A stretch of 39,536 bases of DNA from Candidatus Zixiibacteriota bacterium (GCA_028715215.1 JAQUSF010000020.1:1-39536); one strand, 5' to 3'. Counted from the first letter of the stretch, positions 23,061 through 31,695 are shown. Numbers and translations: made by a program. Notes: generated by a model not told the origin, from the sequence alone.

Positions 23061-23789
23061 TTACACTGCTGGAAGCGGGCAGTCGGTATATGTACTTGAG
23101 GATAACATCTGAAGGTCCATCAGACGACGGTTCAGCCGTTCTTTCATAATCAATTCATCGGCATGTTTCATGCGTCGGGTGGGGATTCCTGCCGGTTCAG
23201 TATACTCCTCGGTTTGATAAATCTTCCCTGTTACCAGCGCCTGGACAAGTAAATCCAGACCACGTTCATATTGTCGAATGGCAATAGTCTGCAGACAGTC
23301 GGTAGGGAAAAGAGGAATTTCCTCCCTTAAAACCAGCTTACCAAAATCAATTTCTCTATTTATCCGGTGTACCGTTACCCCGATGGGATAACTGTAATAA
23401 ATCGCCCATTTCAGGGAATCAAGACCACGTACTTTCGGCAACCACCCGGGATGGACATTAAAAATCCGGTTGTTCGACACGAAATTACCGTTAAGAATCG
23501 GCGCTCCGCCGACCAGGATGGGTTTATCAGTAGTCCAGTGGAAATGTTCATCGATAACGCCGACCCATCGGTATTTAAAACCTAATATTTCACATATCTT
23601 TTGAGGTTTATAATCGAGGGCATTTGGCAAGCATAATCCGAAAAGCGGCTGGTGATTTTGCCGCTTTTGCCATTCTAAAGCCAGAACACCGACATTAAAT
23701 CCTGCTAATTTTAAACGATAAAGAAGGTCCTGTGTTTTTCGGTGAGGATAATCATAGGACAAAACGTACACGTCCGGTTCTCGCGACAT
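23061..23789 (-). CDS. Formyltransferase-fold protein (formyl_trans_N family)
   Basis: A 242-residue protein whose core matches the 10-formyltetrahydrofolate-dependent formyltransferase domain. The catalytic triad pattern is present: Asn111 and His113 in FNVHPGWLPKVRG, and Asp148 in REIDFGK, spaced as in GART/FMT enzymes (Asn-x-His, then Asp about 35 residues later). The GVTVHRINREIDFG segment is typical. There is no C-terminal Fmt tRNA-binding domain, so it is not Fmt; it more resembles sugar or peptide N-formyltransferases or hydrolases. The substrate is unknown. The start is ATG 23789, preceded at 4 bases by GGGAGAG; a TTG at 23801 would swallow this RBS. It stands alone, with repeats downstream. 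Confidence 0.8.
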   Translation of the reverse strand: MSREPDVYVLSYDYPHRKTQDLLYRLKLAGFNVGVLALEWQKRQNHQPLFGLCLPNALDYKPQKICEILGFKYRWVGVIDEHFHWTTDKPILVGGAPILNGNFVSNNRIFNVHPGWLPKVRGLDSLKWAIYYSYPIGVTVHRINREIDFGKLVLREEIPLFPTDCLQTIAIRQYERGLDLLVQALVTGKIYQTEEYTEPAGIPTRRMKHADELIMKERLNRRLMDLQMLSSSTYTDCPLPAV

Positions 23790-24057
23790 AAGCTCTCCCA
23801 ATCGTAGAATGTAAAAAGACTATAGCCCTTCTCTTTCAATAAACTCCTCACTTCGTATAAAACACTGTCACTTAAAAGGTCTTTATTAATAAAGAGGGTA
23901 TATTGTCAATTTTAGTCCATCAAATTATAATTTTTTAATATTTTTTGTGTTCAAGTGATTTTTATTATAAATATTATTCCACAATGAAACTAAAACTTAC
24001 AAAGAATGTGATTTTTAATTACATTTATATTAAAAATATTATTGGAAGATTTATCAA

Positions 24058-24771
24058 ATGATCAACAGTATTATTAAAAATCTTAAAACTGAACTTAAAA
24101 AGCAAGACCGACCTGCTAATAGGATCAATTACCAGCAGTTTTTCAAAGAAAAACTCAAGGAGCCGACAGGGCTCAGGACTTCGATTCTACGCGACATCTC
24201 CAATGCCCATTTCAGAAGTATTGATAACCAATCCAAAGACAATATTTTAAAAATATGCAATCATCTCCTAAAAGACGGGACGCGGTATTTCCGGTTTTTT
24301 GCCTTTGAATGGGCTCTGAAAGTAAAAAAAGATTATGAAAAAGCCGATTTCAAACTTTTCGAAGGCTGGCTGAAAAAATATGTTAACGACTGGGGTTCTT
24401 GTGATGCTCTTGGCACCGGGGCACTGGGGCATCTGGTATTAAAATACCCGGAACTTTCTGTACAAACCCAAAAATGGGCAATCTCGAAAAATATGTGGTT
24501 GCGGCGGGCAGCCGCTGTAAGCTTGATTGTGCCGGTGAGAAACAAACTTCTGCTGGATGAGGTGTTCCAGACGGCGGATATCCTTCTGACTGACCCCGAA
24601 GACCTGGTTCAGAAAGGTTATGGCTGGATGTTAAAAGTGGCCGGGGATAGATTCCCCGATGAAGTTTATAAATATGTTATGAAAAACAAGGCGGATATGC
24701 CACGAACGGCACTTCGCTATGCGGTTGAAAAATATCCAACAGCAAAACGCCGTGAGGTCATGAAAAAGTAA
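24058..24771 (+). CDS. DNA alkylation repair protein, AlkD family
   Basis: A 237-residue all-helical HEAT-like repeat protein. The AlkD catalytic site is conserved: Trp112 and Asp116 in NDWGSCDALG match the W-x3-D of characterised AlkD, and the arginines of MWLRRAAAVSL line the DNA groove. The LVQKGYGWMLK segment is also typical. AlkD is a DNA glycosylase that excises N3- and N7-alkylated purines without base flipping. It complements the direct-reversal enzyme Ogt elsewhere in the window. It is transcribed alone from an AT-rich region; GGAAG lies about 9 bases before ATG. The stop is followed within 7 bases by the convergent GNAT-C39 gene. Confidence 0.88.
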   Translation: MINSIIKNLKTELKKQDRPANRINYQQFFKEKLKEPTGLRTSILRDISNAHFRSIDNQSKDNILKICNHLLKDGTRYFRFFAFEWALKVKKDYEKADFKLFEGWLKKYVNDWGSCDALGTGALGHLVLKYPELSVQTQKWAISKNMWLRRAAAVSLIVPVRNKLLLDEVFQTADILLTDPEDLVQKGYGWMLKVAGDRFPDEVYKYVMKNKADMPRTALRYAVEKYPTAKRREVMKK

Positions 24772-24777
24772 CGGGTA

Positions 24778-25923
24778 TTAAAGGTCACTGCCGTCCATGC
24801 TAATCAACTTCTCGTGTTTTTGAGGACCTATTAAAATTACACTTTTGTAAAGGTCTTTGCCATAGCGGCGCATGCGGGCGAACTCGTCGATGGAAATCTT
24901 GACATGGCGGGCGCGCGCCCGGTCAAAATCATAAGCTTCCACGTTGGGGTCGTTAAAATATACATACTTTTTATCGAAGCCGGTTATTACCACCCAGTGT
25001 GGTGACTGCTCGCCGGTCAAACGGTACGTACTGATTAAAACAATCGGGATTCTTCCCCGGTGAATACCGGCGACGATTTCTTCGAAGGGGAAGTCGAAGT
25101 ACGAAACCGGTACCCCGAGCGCCTCGGTTTTATTTCTGAAATCCTCATGCACAATCCGAATGACCTTCCGTTTGAACTCTTTCCTTACCGAGGAGAAAAA
25201 CGGCGTCTGGTCTTTGGAGAGAATCACCCGGGTAAGAAAGCCCCGCCGCCGGGACGCCAGCGCCAGTCCCAGGGGATCACAGCCCCCCAGACCGGAAGTC
25301 ATATAAATCGAGGTTGATTCTTTCCAGAGTAGAAGTTCCAGGGTGAAATTAAGATTCAAATCCGGCAGAAAATGTTTGAAAGCCATCATCAGCGAAGCCG
25401 GGCCGCAGGTATAATCAAGGGATTGCGCATAATAGGGAACTTTAATAAGAAGTTCCGTGGGAACTTTTATTTTCAAAGGTTTAGTCATTTTATAGCCGGG
25501 GGCGCCGTCTTCGTAATAATCGGGCAGGTTACCGTCAATTTTAAAACCATGTTTCTGGTAAAAAGCTATCGCCTTTTCGTTGTCAGAGCGAACCTCAAGT
25601 GAAAAAGTATCGCAGTATCGCCAGGCCGCCTCGAGTTCACAAGCTTTCAACAGTATGGTTCCCAGTCCTTTTCCTTGAATCCTGGGGCTGATGGCGATAT
25701 TGTAGAGACGACCAAGGCGAAGGTTGTTCCGCCACAGAAGGTAGGCGGCTCCGACCACCTGGTTGTCCAGTTCCATTATAAGAACCGTGGCATGAGCTTC
25801 GCTTACCAGATATTCGATATTTTCCCGCGAGAAGCGGTCGATTTTGAAAACCTCGTTTTCAAGACTGACGAGTTTGTCCAGGTCACGGCTATTGGCCGGA
25901 CGGATATGGGGTTTTTCGGTCAT
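24778..25923 (-). CDS. GNAT acetyltransferase fused to a C39-like cysteine peptidase
   Basis: A 381-residue two-domain protein. Residues 5-147 form a RimI-like GNAT domain: IAISPRIQGKGLGTILL is the acetyl-CoA pyrophosphate loop, and SDNEKAIAFYQKHGFK the C-terminal motif. Residues 160-375 are a papain-like C39 peptidase domain with Cys173 (YTCGPASLMMAF), His309 (SPHWVVITGF) and Asp325 (YFNDP). This fused architecture is known from bacterial loci that also encode RLAN/RimK-like ATP-grasp ligases, as here. The start overlaps the ATP-grasp stop by four bases (ATGA). A role in making, acetylating or trimming a peptide product is inference; no substrate gene is visible. All catalytic residues are intact. 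Confidence 0.9.
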   Translation of the reverse strand: MTEKPHIRPANSRDLDKLVSLENEVFKIDRFSRENIEYLVSEAHATVLIMELDNQVVGAAYLLWRNNLRLGRLYNIAISPRIQGKGLGTILLKACELEAAWRYCDTFSLEVRSDNEKAIAFYQKHGFKIDGNLPDYYEDGAPGYKMTKPLKIKVPTELLIKVPYYAQSLDYTCGPASLMMAFKHFLPDLNLNFTLELLLWKESTSIYMTSGLGGCDPLGLALASRRRGFLTRVILSKDQTPFFSSVRKEFKRKVIRIVHEDFRNKTEALGVPVSYFDFPFEEIVAGIHRGRIPIVLISTYRLTGEQSPHWVVITGFDKKYVYFNDPNVEAYDFDRARARHVKISIDEFARMRRYGKDLYKSVILIGPQKHEKLISMDGSDL

Positions 25924-26810
25924 AATTGCACTTTGCCATTCAATAAATATTTTACTACCGCTTCGTACAAAACCGACGACCTCTGGTCTTCTTCCCCGGC
26001 GTTGATGGTGGGGTTGTCATTGACCTCAATCACTAAAAAATCATCACCTATCTGTTTTAAATCCACACCATAGAGGCCGTTTCCGACCGCGGCTCCGGCG
26101 GCCAGGGCAGTCTGTAGAAGACGGGGCGGAGCTTTATCGATATCGACACCTATAACGGGGCCGTAAATCGAGCGGCCATCCGGCATATAAGTATGTATTT
26201 TCCAGTATTTTTTGGGAATCGTGTACTGGCAGACATAAAGGATTTCTCCACCGAGCATGCCGACCCGCCAGTCAAAATCCGATTTAATGAATTTCTGGAC
26301 GACAATACGGTCGGCTCGCCGAAAATACTTATTTCCGACTTTGATGAATTCTTCCGGCGATGAAACCCGCTCGACATAGAGGGAAAAACTGCTGTTAGGT
26401 GCCTTGAGAACCATGGGCGAGCCGAACCGCTCCAGAAGATTTGCCCAGTTTTCATAAGAGACTTCGCCCTGTTCCAAAAATTCGGTCATGGGTATCGGCA
26501 CGCCGGCTTTGAGCAGATGCTTGTACATATTAATTTTGTCACAGCAGATATAAATTGACTGCGGGTCGTCGACAACCCGCAAACCGTGAAGTTGCGCCAT
26601 GCGTGAAGCCACGTAAGTTGAATTCAGGGGGTCGGTCAAAGCCCGGATAAAGATGGCATCGTACTGGGGTATTTTATAAAGGTCGGGCCGGAAAAGGTAA
26701 TCGACAGTATGTCCCAGTTTTCGTGCCGCCTGGCCAAAGCGCATCAGGGCATTCATTTCCGAGGAATTGGTAATGGTGTATTTCTCCACGTATATGCCTA
26801 TTCGACCCAT
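25920..26810 (-). CDS. RimK-like ATP-grasp ligase (catalytic half, unfused)
   Basis: A 296-residue ATP-grasp enzyme. The N-terminal domain begins at the first strand (RIGIYVEK) and contains YDAIFIRALTDPLNSTYVASR and VVDDPQSIYICCDKINMYKHLL, closely like RimK-type ligases. ATP-binding residues include MVLKAPNSSFSLYVERV and IVVQKFIKSDFDWRVGMLGG; the metal-binding motif is FLVIEVNDNPTINAGEED. Such enzymes form amide bonds between a carboxylate activated by ATP and an amino acid or peptide. In many proteobacteria this domain is fused behind an RLAN domain in one protein of about 490-510 residues; here the RLAN is a separate upstream gene overlapping by 13 bases. It also overlaps the GNAT-C39 gene downstream by four bases. 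Confidence 0.9.
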   Translation of the reverse strand: MGRIGIYVEKYTITNSSEMNALMRFGQAARKLGHTVDYLFRPDLYKIPQYDAIFIRALTDPLNSTYVASRMAQLHGLRVVDDPQSIYICCDKINMYKHLLKAGVPIPMTEFLEQGEVSYENWANLLERFGSPMVLKAPNSSFSLYVERVSSPEEFIKVGNKYFRRADRIVVQKFIKSDFDWRVGMLGGEILYVCQYTIPKKYWKIHTYMPDGRSIYGPVIGVDIDKAPPRLLQTALAAGAAVGNGLYGVDLKQIGDDFLVIEVNDNPTINAGEEDQRSSVLYEAVVKYLLNGKVQL

Positions 26811-27424
26811 TCCACCACTCCTTCCAGATGCTGCATTTCACGTTTTTTCAAATCCTTCAGATACAACTGGGATATGTCGCTCAACAGCACCCGGCCATCG
26901 TTGAGCACAATCACTCTGACTTTGGCCAGCGGAATATGGAAAACCTCCCAAATCGCCCGGGCAGCATCGCGATAACGTGGCACCAGGCACCAGCCGAAAA
27001 CCGCTCGAAAAAACCTGACACTGGCGCCGGCTGGAATATCCTGGCAACAGACGGCGTAGGTAAAATTTCGCGTCATCGAACGTCCCACTGATTTCATCCG
27101 GGGATAATGCAGCACCACCCGGCTTCGTTCCATAAAAGGATTAATGGGGTCGACAATGACCGGCGGTTCAAAGTAACCGTTGGAGATGTAATATTCGGGG
27201 ATGGGCAGGCCGTTTATTTTGGCTTTTTCCAGAAATAAAGGGGTAATGTAAGCATCAAGCATTTCCTCGCAGGTGGGGTGAATTTTCTTGCCTTCCAGTT
27301 CCATATCCTGCGAAATATAATAGGGAAGCTCAAGATAATCATAATTACCGGCCAGGTTGACGAGAAAATCCCCCTCTTTATGACGGGCAATAAAACTGAC
27401 AGGCTTTTGTATTTTTGGATTCAT
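26798..27424 (-). CDS. RLAN (RimK-like ATP-grasp N-terminal) domain protein
   Basis: A 208-residue stand-alone version of the RimK-like ATP-grasp N-terminal domain. Diagnostic stretches include FLVNLAGNYDYLELPYYISQ, IHPTCEEMLDAY and the C-terminal FHIPLAKVRVIVLNDGRVLLSDISQLYL. RLAN usually precedes the ATP-grasp ligase in one polypeptide. Here the ORF stops (VVEWVE) just after an internal ATG that starts the ligase in another frame, so the two are overlapping and probably translationally coupled. Combined length (504 residues) equals the fused form, consistent with a gene split, not loss. It may recognise the substrate or carrier. An upstream promoter-like sequence and TAAGG before the ATG mark it as first gene of the operon. 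Confidence 0.85.
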   Translation of the reverse strand: MNPKIQKPVSFIARHKEGDFLVNLAGNYDYLELPYYISQDMELEGKKIHPTCEEMLDAYITPLFLEKAKINGLPIPEYYISNGYFEPPVIVDPINPFMERSRVVLHYPRMKSVGRSMTRNFTYAVCCQDIPAGASVRFFRAVFGWCLVPRYRDAARAIWEVFHIPLAKVRVIVLNDGRVLLSDISQLYLKDLKKREMQHLEGVVEWVE

Positions 27425-27475
27425 TAAGTACCTTACTTAAAAAAATCTCCTTTTCTTTAAAAAAAAACAAAGCGA

Positions 27476-27504
27476 AATATATATTTTAAGGATATTTAAC
27501 TCAA
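27476..27504 (-). promoter_or_regulatory. Candidate promoter of the RLAN/ATP-grasp/GNAT-C39 operon
   Basis: On the minus strand TTGAGT (27504-27499) and TATATT (27481-27476) are spaced by 17 bases, giving a leader of about 45 bases before the RLAN ATG at 27424. The flanking DNA is AT-rich. Confidence 0.4.
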
Positions 27505-27606
27505 ATAATTTTATTTTGTTCACCATAATTGTTTCAGTCTGTTTATATACTATCCTCGAACCGACCGTAAGCAATATTAAAACAAAGAACACTTTAAAAA
27601 ATTTTA

Positions 27607-28326
27607 TTACGAACCCACCATGGACATCAACAGCTTGGGAACGGTATAACCGACAATATTGAAAGTCATATGGGCGGCAATCGCCGGGAGCAAACTTTGC
27701 GATGTTTCCCGAAAATAACCGGCAATAAAACCCAGCAGGCCGGTGGACAGGACAATGGCGAAAACCATTATTCCGGGTATCTGTCCCAGCAGACACAAAT
27801 GCCCCAGGCTGAACATGAGGGCACACACCGCTACCGGTAAACTGACAAAGAACTTACCCGTGCCGAATCCGTATATTTTCAGGGGCTGAAGAAAACCATA
27901 AAGAAGTCCCCGGAACAGGATTTCTTCACAGATGCTGGCGAATATCCAGACCGATAAGACTGTTTCGATAAAACTCAGTGAGGTAAAGAGATTGTCCCGG
28001 GGGGGCGTCACGCCGGAAACGGTGACCAGAAACATCATTAAAACCAGCATCCCCAGCTGGGCCGGGATACTTACCAGAACGGCCAGCAATAACGGTTTTA
28101 TTTTACTGCCCTTAAAACCAAAAGTCCCCGGTTTGCCCCGGCTGAAAATAAAAATAAGAACCAGGGATATTACCAGGAATGCAAACTGCGTTACATTACC
28201 TTTATTAATAAAAGTAGTTTCTACAAGATTTTTAATAAAACCAATACCGGGTACGACCAGTAATCCGAACAGATAAACAGCCGTTCCCATAATAACTGCC
28301 AGCAATATTCTTAAGGAGATATTCAT
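27607..28326 (-). CDS. CPBP-family intramembrane metalloprotease
   Basis: A 239-residue polytopic membrane protein of the CAAX protease/bacteriocin-processing (CPBP, ABI) family. Predicted helices cover most of the chain. The four motifs are present: Glu134-Glu135 with Arg139 (EEILFRG), His176 in FSLGH, and His219 with Asn223 (HMTFN). These are the proposed zinc-binding and catalytic residues in the Rce1 fold. Bacterial members have been linked to peptide maturation, immunity to bacteriocins, or unknown cleavage in the membrane. It lies 182 bases upstream of the RLAN operon on the same strand but does not overlap it; a link is possible, not shown. AAGAGA precedes ATG 28326. Confidence 0.9.
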   Translation of the reverse strand: MNISLRILLAVIMGTAVYLFGLLVVPGIGFIKNLVETTFINKGNVTQFAFLVISLVLIFIFSRGKPGTFGFKGSKIKPLLLAVLVSIPAQLGMLVLMMFLVTVSGVTPPRDNLFTSLSFIETVLSVWIFASICEEILFRGLLYGFLQPLKIYGFGTGKFFVSLPVAVCALMFSLGHLCLLGQIPGIMVFAIVLSTGLLGFIAGYFRETSQSLLPAIAAHMTFNIVGYTVPKLLMSMVGS

Positions 28327-28380
28327 TTTCTCTTTTCGCTATAAGGCTAAAGGAGGATTATAATAAAAAAAAACTCAAAG

Positions 28381-28422
28381 GGATAAAAAAAGGTTGCCGG
28401 GTAAAATCCCCGGCAACCAGGC
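28381..28422 (-). terminator. Rho-independent terminator of the GYD-domain gene
   Basis: A perfect 10-bp stem (GGTTGCCGGG at 28392-28401 with 28409-28418) has a 7-base loop and, on the minus strand, is followed by seven T. Confidence 0.85.
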
Positions 28423-28453
28423 GCAGAGCAACTCGTTTGAAAACCGTTACCGG

Positions 28454-28795
28454 TCAGTTGTCTTCGATACCTTTAAGATTTTCAATTTCGTCAGCCAGTT
28501 GACGGAGCTTTTCATAGGGAATAGCCGGCCAGCTTTCCACCAGGTGGGCACCATGAGCGCGACTGAGCATCGAAACCTTGGCGGCGGTCTCTTCGTCCGG
28601 AGCCTCATAAATATCCATATAATCCCAGTAGCCGAGCAGTGCATAATGAGCCAGGAAGTTAACATCCGGACATAATTGTTTTATGTGCCTGAACCAGACA
28701 CATCGACTCCGGTCCTGGTTTCGAATGTGAGCGCCTACCTCGACAAGTTGCGCTTCCGGGTTCGCGACTTTAGTCATCAGGACAAAGGTTTTCAC
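28454..28795 (-). CDS. GYD-domain-like small protein
   Basis: A 113-residue alpha/beta protein. The segment LLGYWDYMDIYEAPDEETAAKV followed by LSRAHGAHLVESWPAIPYEKL matches the pattern of GYD-domain (dimeric ferredoxin-like) proteins, although Gly-Tyr-Asp reads Gly-Tyr-Trp-Asp here. The N-terminal half has HIRNQDRSRCVWFRHIKQLC. Function is unknown for the family; some members are stress-related. The start is GTG at 28795 and is well supported: GGGAGG lies about 8 bases upstream and there is no ATG nearby. Own terminator at 28392. Confidence 0.65.
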   Translation of the reverse strand: MKTFVLMTKVANPEAQLVEVGAHIRNQDRSRCVWFRHIKQLCPDVNFLAHYALLGYWDYMDIYEAPDEETAAKVSMLSRAHGAHLVESWPAIPYEKLRQLADEIENLKGIEDN

Positions 28796-29119
28796 AAGGC
28801 ACCTCCCTTATTTTACTATACTATCCGTGTGGACTCGGATATACAGTCAAACGCAGAGTTATAAAATATAAACTTTAGAGTTGGGCGCTTCTTATGTTGT
28901 CATTCTCCACTATTAATATAAGCATTTTTAAATAAAAGGCACTAAAAATCTTGAGCTTTTAGTAAGGGAACTTATTACCTGAAGATAAAACTTCAAGTGC
29001 ATGGATGACTGTAACTTAATCCTCGGCAATTTATTCTTGATAAAAAGTTTATGTTTATGTATTGTTGGGTGTCAATAAAATGATTTGAGAAGTAAATTTT
29101 CTACACGAGCGCCGTTAAC
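28796..29119. other. Divergent AT-rich intergenic region
   Basis: These 324 bases between the GYD gene and the DUF2179 gene hold no credible ORF or RNA. The RBS of the GTG start and a minus-strand TTGACT near 28850 are the only recognised signals, and no matching -10 at correct spacing is seen. Confidence 0.4.
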
Positions 29120-29707
29120 ATGGAAAATATCTTTAATATTTCGCCGGTCATCATCCCTTTTTTAATCTTTATCGCCCGCATAATCGATGTCTCGTTGGGC
29201 ACCTTGCGCATAATACTGGTCGGCCGGGGCGATCGGGCTCTGGCAACAGCTCTTGGTTTCTGCGAAATACTCATCTGGCTGTTGGCCATCAGCCAGATTG
29301 TTCAGAATTTGACCAGCTGGCAAAACTATATCGCCTATGCGGCGGGTTTTGCCGCCGGGACTTTTGTCGGGATGTCAATCGAACGCCGCCTGGCAATCGG
29401 CAAGCTGCTGGTAAGAGTTATTATACCCCGGGAAGCCGCCGATTTAGTCGTTTACCTGATTGCCCAGAATTATAAAGTAACCTATGTCGATGCCGAAGGC
29501 GCCCTAGGTCCCAAAACTATTATTTTCACTATAGTCAAGAAAAACGCTCTCAACGACCTGCTTAGAAAAATAAAAGAATACACCCCCGATTCTTTTTATA
29601 CGGTTGAGGATGTGCGGGTGGTCAGCGACCCCGACCTTAACCGTGCCCGGTTCTTTTCCCGACATCACCTGCTGTACCCTTTCCAATGGTTCCGAAAGGG
29701 TAAATGA
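29120..29707 (+). CDS. DUF2179 / UPF0316 membrane protein
   Basis: A 195-residue protein with three N-terminal transmembrane helices: about 7-27 (ISPVIIPFLIFIARIIDV), 44-62 (LGFCEILIWLLAISQIV) and 70-88. A cytoplasmic DUF2179-like alpha/beta domain follows (about 95-185: VRVIIPREAADLVVYLIAQNYKVTYVDAEG, GPKTIIFTIVKKNALNDLLRKIKEY, FYTVEDVRV). The RIIDVSLGTLRIILVGRG motif is characteristic of the UPF0316 group. The function is uncharacterised. No strong RBS precedes ATG 29120. It is transcribed alone. Confidence 0.85.
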   Translation: MENIFNISPVIIPFLIFIARIIDVSLGTLRIILVGRGDRALATALGFCEILIWLLAISQIVQNLTSWQNYIAYAAGFAAGTFVGMSIERRLAIGKLLVRVIIPREAADLVVYLIAQNYKVTYVDAEGALGPKTIIFTIVKKNALNDLLRKIKEYTPDSFYTVEDVRVVSDPDLNRARFFSRHHLLYPFQWFRKGK

Positions 29708-29921
29708 AGTCCGCTCCTTTTTAACGCCCTTTAAAATGAAAAATTAGTTTCCAAAGTTGATGAAGGTTTAAGAGGTTTTTATCTGGCGATCGGGGAACAT
29801 TACCGGGTCCCGGAAAAATCCAGCAAGCAATCCTGTGGGGAATAATTCCGGTAAGGGAAAGAAAAAATAATATTTTAAAAGTTTTTTTTTAAGCGACCAC
29901 TGATACCAACGGCCGCTTTCT

Positions 29922-30761
29922 TTATGTTCCGGTTTTTTGCCGGAAGTGGCTGCTCATGATGACCCCAAACAGGATTAAAAAGATACCCGCATAGCCAAAG
30001 ATGCCAATGGTTTCAGCAAAGAGAAAATAACCGAATATTATGGCGTAAATGGTTCCGAGATAATTAAAATTACTGATATTGGCGGCTCTTTCAAGTTGAT
30101 AACCTTTGGTCATGAAAATCTGAGCGACGGTTGTTGCCAGACCTATAAGCACCAGTAAAATCAAATCCCGTCCTGAGGGCGTGACCCAGTTGAAAACGGT
30201 GTAAGCCCCGACCAGGGGAACGGTTACCAGCGGAAAATAAAAAACCACCACCAGGGGATGGTCAAAATCTTTGAGTTTACGAATAAAGTTATATGCCAGG
30301 GCGGAAAAGACCGCTGACGTCATGCCCACCAGCAATTCAAAAACCGAAACCCGGGGGTCATAGCCCTTAATCATAACCACCCCCAAAAAGGATACGATGA
30401 AAAATAACCACTGGATTGGCCGGGGCGGTTCCTTGAGCATGAGACCGGCAACTATTATCGTAAAAATCGGGGACACATACTGGATCGTTACCGCGCTGGC
30501 CAGGGGCATGTTCTGAAGAGTGTAAAAATAAAGCATCAGGGCGATAGTACCGGCCAGCCCGCGCAGAATAAGATATTTTTTGTTATTACCCCAGGGATTA
30601 AGGCGGGCTCTGATTACCAGAAAATAGCAGACAATAAGGGTAACCAATGCCCGAAAAAAAACAATCTCATAGGCAGGGATATGGTCAAGATATTTGACAC
30701 CAACATTCATCAGCGCAAAAAAGAACGTCGAAGCCAGGATATATTTGACACCGGAAGAAAT
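29922..30761 (-). CDS. EamA-family (DMT) transporter, probable AUU start
   Basis: A polytopic inner-membrane permease of the drug/metabolite transporter superfamily, with two EamA repeats (about ten helices). RALVTLIVCYFLVIRARL and RGLAGTIALMLYFYTLQNMPLASAVTIQYVSPIF are typical. The substrate cannot be predicted. From the first ATG (30710) the protein would have 262 residues and lack most of helix 1. The frame stays open upstream to an ATT at 30761, adding 17 residues ending in KYILASTFFFALMNVG, which restores helix 1. GAGG (30771-30768, overlapping the rsmE stop) lies exactly 6 bases before this ATT, and no ATG, GTG or TTG exists in frame between. A rare AUU start is therefore proposed, giving 279 residues. 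Confidence 0.8.
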   Translation of the reverse strand: MSSGVKYILASTFFFALMNVGVKYLDHIPAYEIVFFRALVTLIVCYFLVIRARLNPWGNNKKYLILRGLAGTIALMLYFYTLQNMPLASAVTIQYVSPIFTIIVAGLMLKEPPRPIQWLFFIVSFLGVVMIKGYDPRVSVFELLVGMTSAVFSALAYNFIRKLKDFDHPLVVVFYFPLVTVPLVGAYTVFNWVTPSGRDLILLVLIGLATTVAQIFMTKGYQLERAANISNFNYLGTIYAIIFGYFLFAETIGIFGYAGIFLILFGVIMSSHFRQKTGT

Positions 30762-30769
30762 AAATTACC

Positions 30770-31528
30770 TCATTTCAATTTGAGCAACAATTCCATCTGC
30801 GATAAAGCGGCGGTTACAGCATGTTCAACCCGTAAAATGCGACGGCCCAGAGTAAACTGTCGAAAACCGGCTTGTTCCATATATTCGAGCTCAAAGGGCA
30901 GCCAACCTCCCTCCGGGCCGATGGCAAAAATAATCCGGCGGATATTCTTATCGAATCTCTCGCCGAGATTGAAACTACTCTCCGGACTGGCCACCAGCTT
31001 AGCCGGGTTGATTTCCGACTCTTTTTCCACTACCGGCAGGATAGCATCGAAAAATACTTTAAAACGGTCAAGGATATGAATCTCCGGCAAAAAGGTCAGC
31101 TTTCCCTGGGCGAGACCCTCGATTAAATGGGGGGTGTATTTTTCTTTTCCCAGAAGGGGCGACTGAAAATAACTTTTTTCCACCCGACCGGCCCTAATAA
31201 AATAAAGTCTTCTTATGCCCATCATGGCCGAGGTAAACAGAACCTTTTTCAAAGTCTGGGGTCGGGGCAGAGCACAGACCAAGTCGACAATCGGCTCCGG
31301 CGGAGCGATATCTCGAAGTTCCGATATTTTCAAAACAACTTCCAGGGGAGTAAGGACTTCGACAACCGCCTGTCCGACCGGCCCGTTCAACAAACCGACC
31401 TGAACTTTTTCCCCTTTTTCGAGTTTCAAAACATCCCTGATATGTTCCGCCCGGTTATCACGAAGACAGAACCGCTCATTATCGAGCCGGTCGCTTTCCA
31501 TCAGTATAATCAGGTTCATATTTTTCAA
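30770..31528 (-). CDS. rsmE: 16S rRNA (uracil1498-N3)-methyltransferase RsmE
   Basis: A 252-residue SPOUT-class methyltransferase. An N-terminal PUA-like domain (NERFCLRDNRAEHIRDVLKLEKGEKVQVGLLNG) is followed by the knotted SPOUT domain with the SAM-binding end FAIGPEGGWLPFELEYME and LGRRILRVEHAVTAALSQ, both signatures of RsmE. It methylates N3 of U1498 in 16S rRNA using SAM. The first codon is either TTG 31528, which has AAAGG 5 bases upstream, or ATG 31519, which matches the family's MNL start; RBS spacing slightly favours TTG. The EamA transporter gene follows 8 bases after the stop, so they are cotranscribed. Confidence 0.92.
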   Translation of the reverse strand: MKNMNLIILMESDRLDNERFCLRDNRAEHIRDVLKLEKGEKVQVGLLNGPVGQAVVEVLTPLEVVLKISELRDIAPPEPIVDLVCALPRPQTLKKVLFTSAMMGIRRLYFIRAGRVEKSYFQSPLLGKEKYTPHLIEGLAQGKLTFLPEIHILDRFKVFFDAILPVVEKESEINPAKLVASPESSFNLGERFDKNIRRIIFAIGPEGGWLPFELEYMEQAGFRQFTLGRRILRVEHAVTAALSQMELLLKLK

Positions 31529-31695
31529 ATATACCTTTGCCGGCAGGTTGGATTATATCACTTATCAACAAAATATACATTTAAAAATAACCTTCCGTCC
31601 TGCCAGACCGCTAAAAATATATTTTAAAAAAACAAAATTCAACCGATAATAAAAAAAAGTGCCGAGTCAGGGCCTTGTTGAATGGTGGTGATGCA

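Noticed and set aside
27437-27826. 129-codon minus-strand frame
   Set aside because: It overlaps the C-terminal part of the CPBP protease in another frame and then AT-rich intergenic DNA; composition and sequence are not protein-like.
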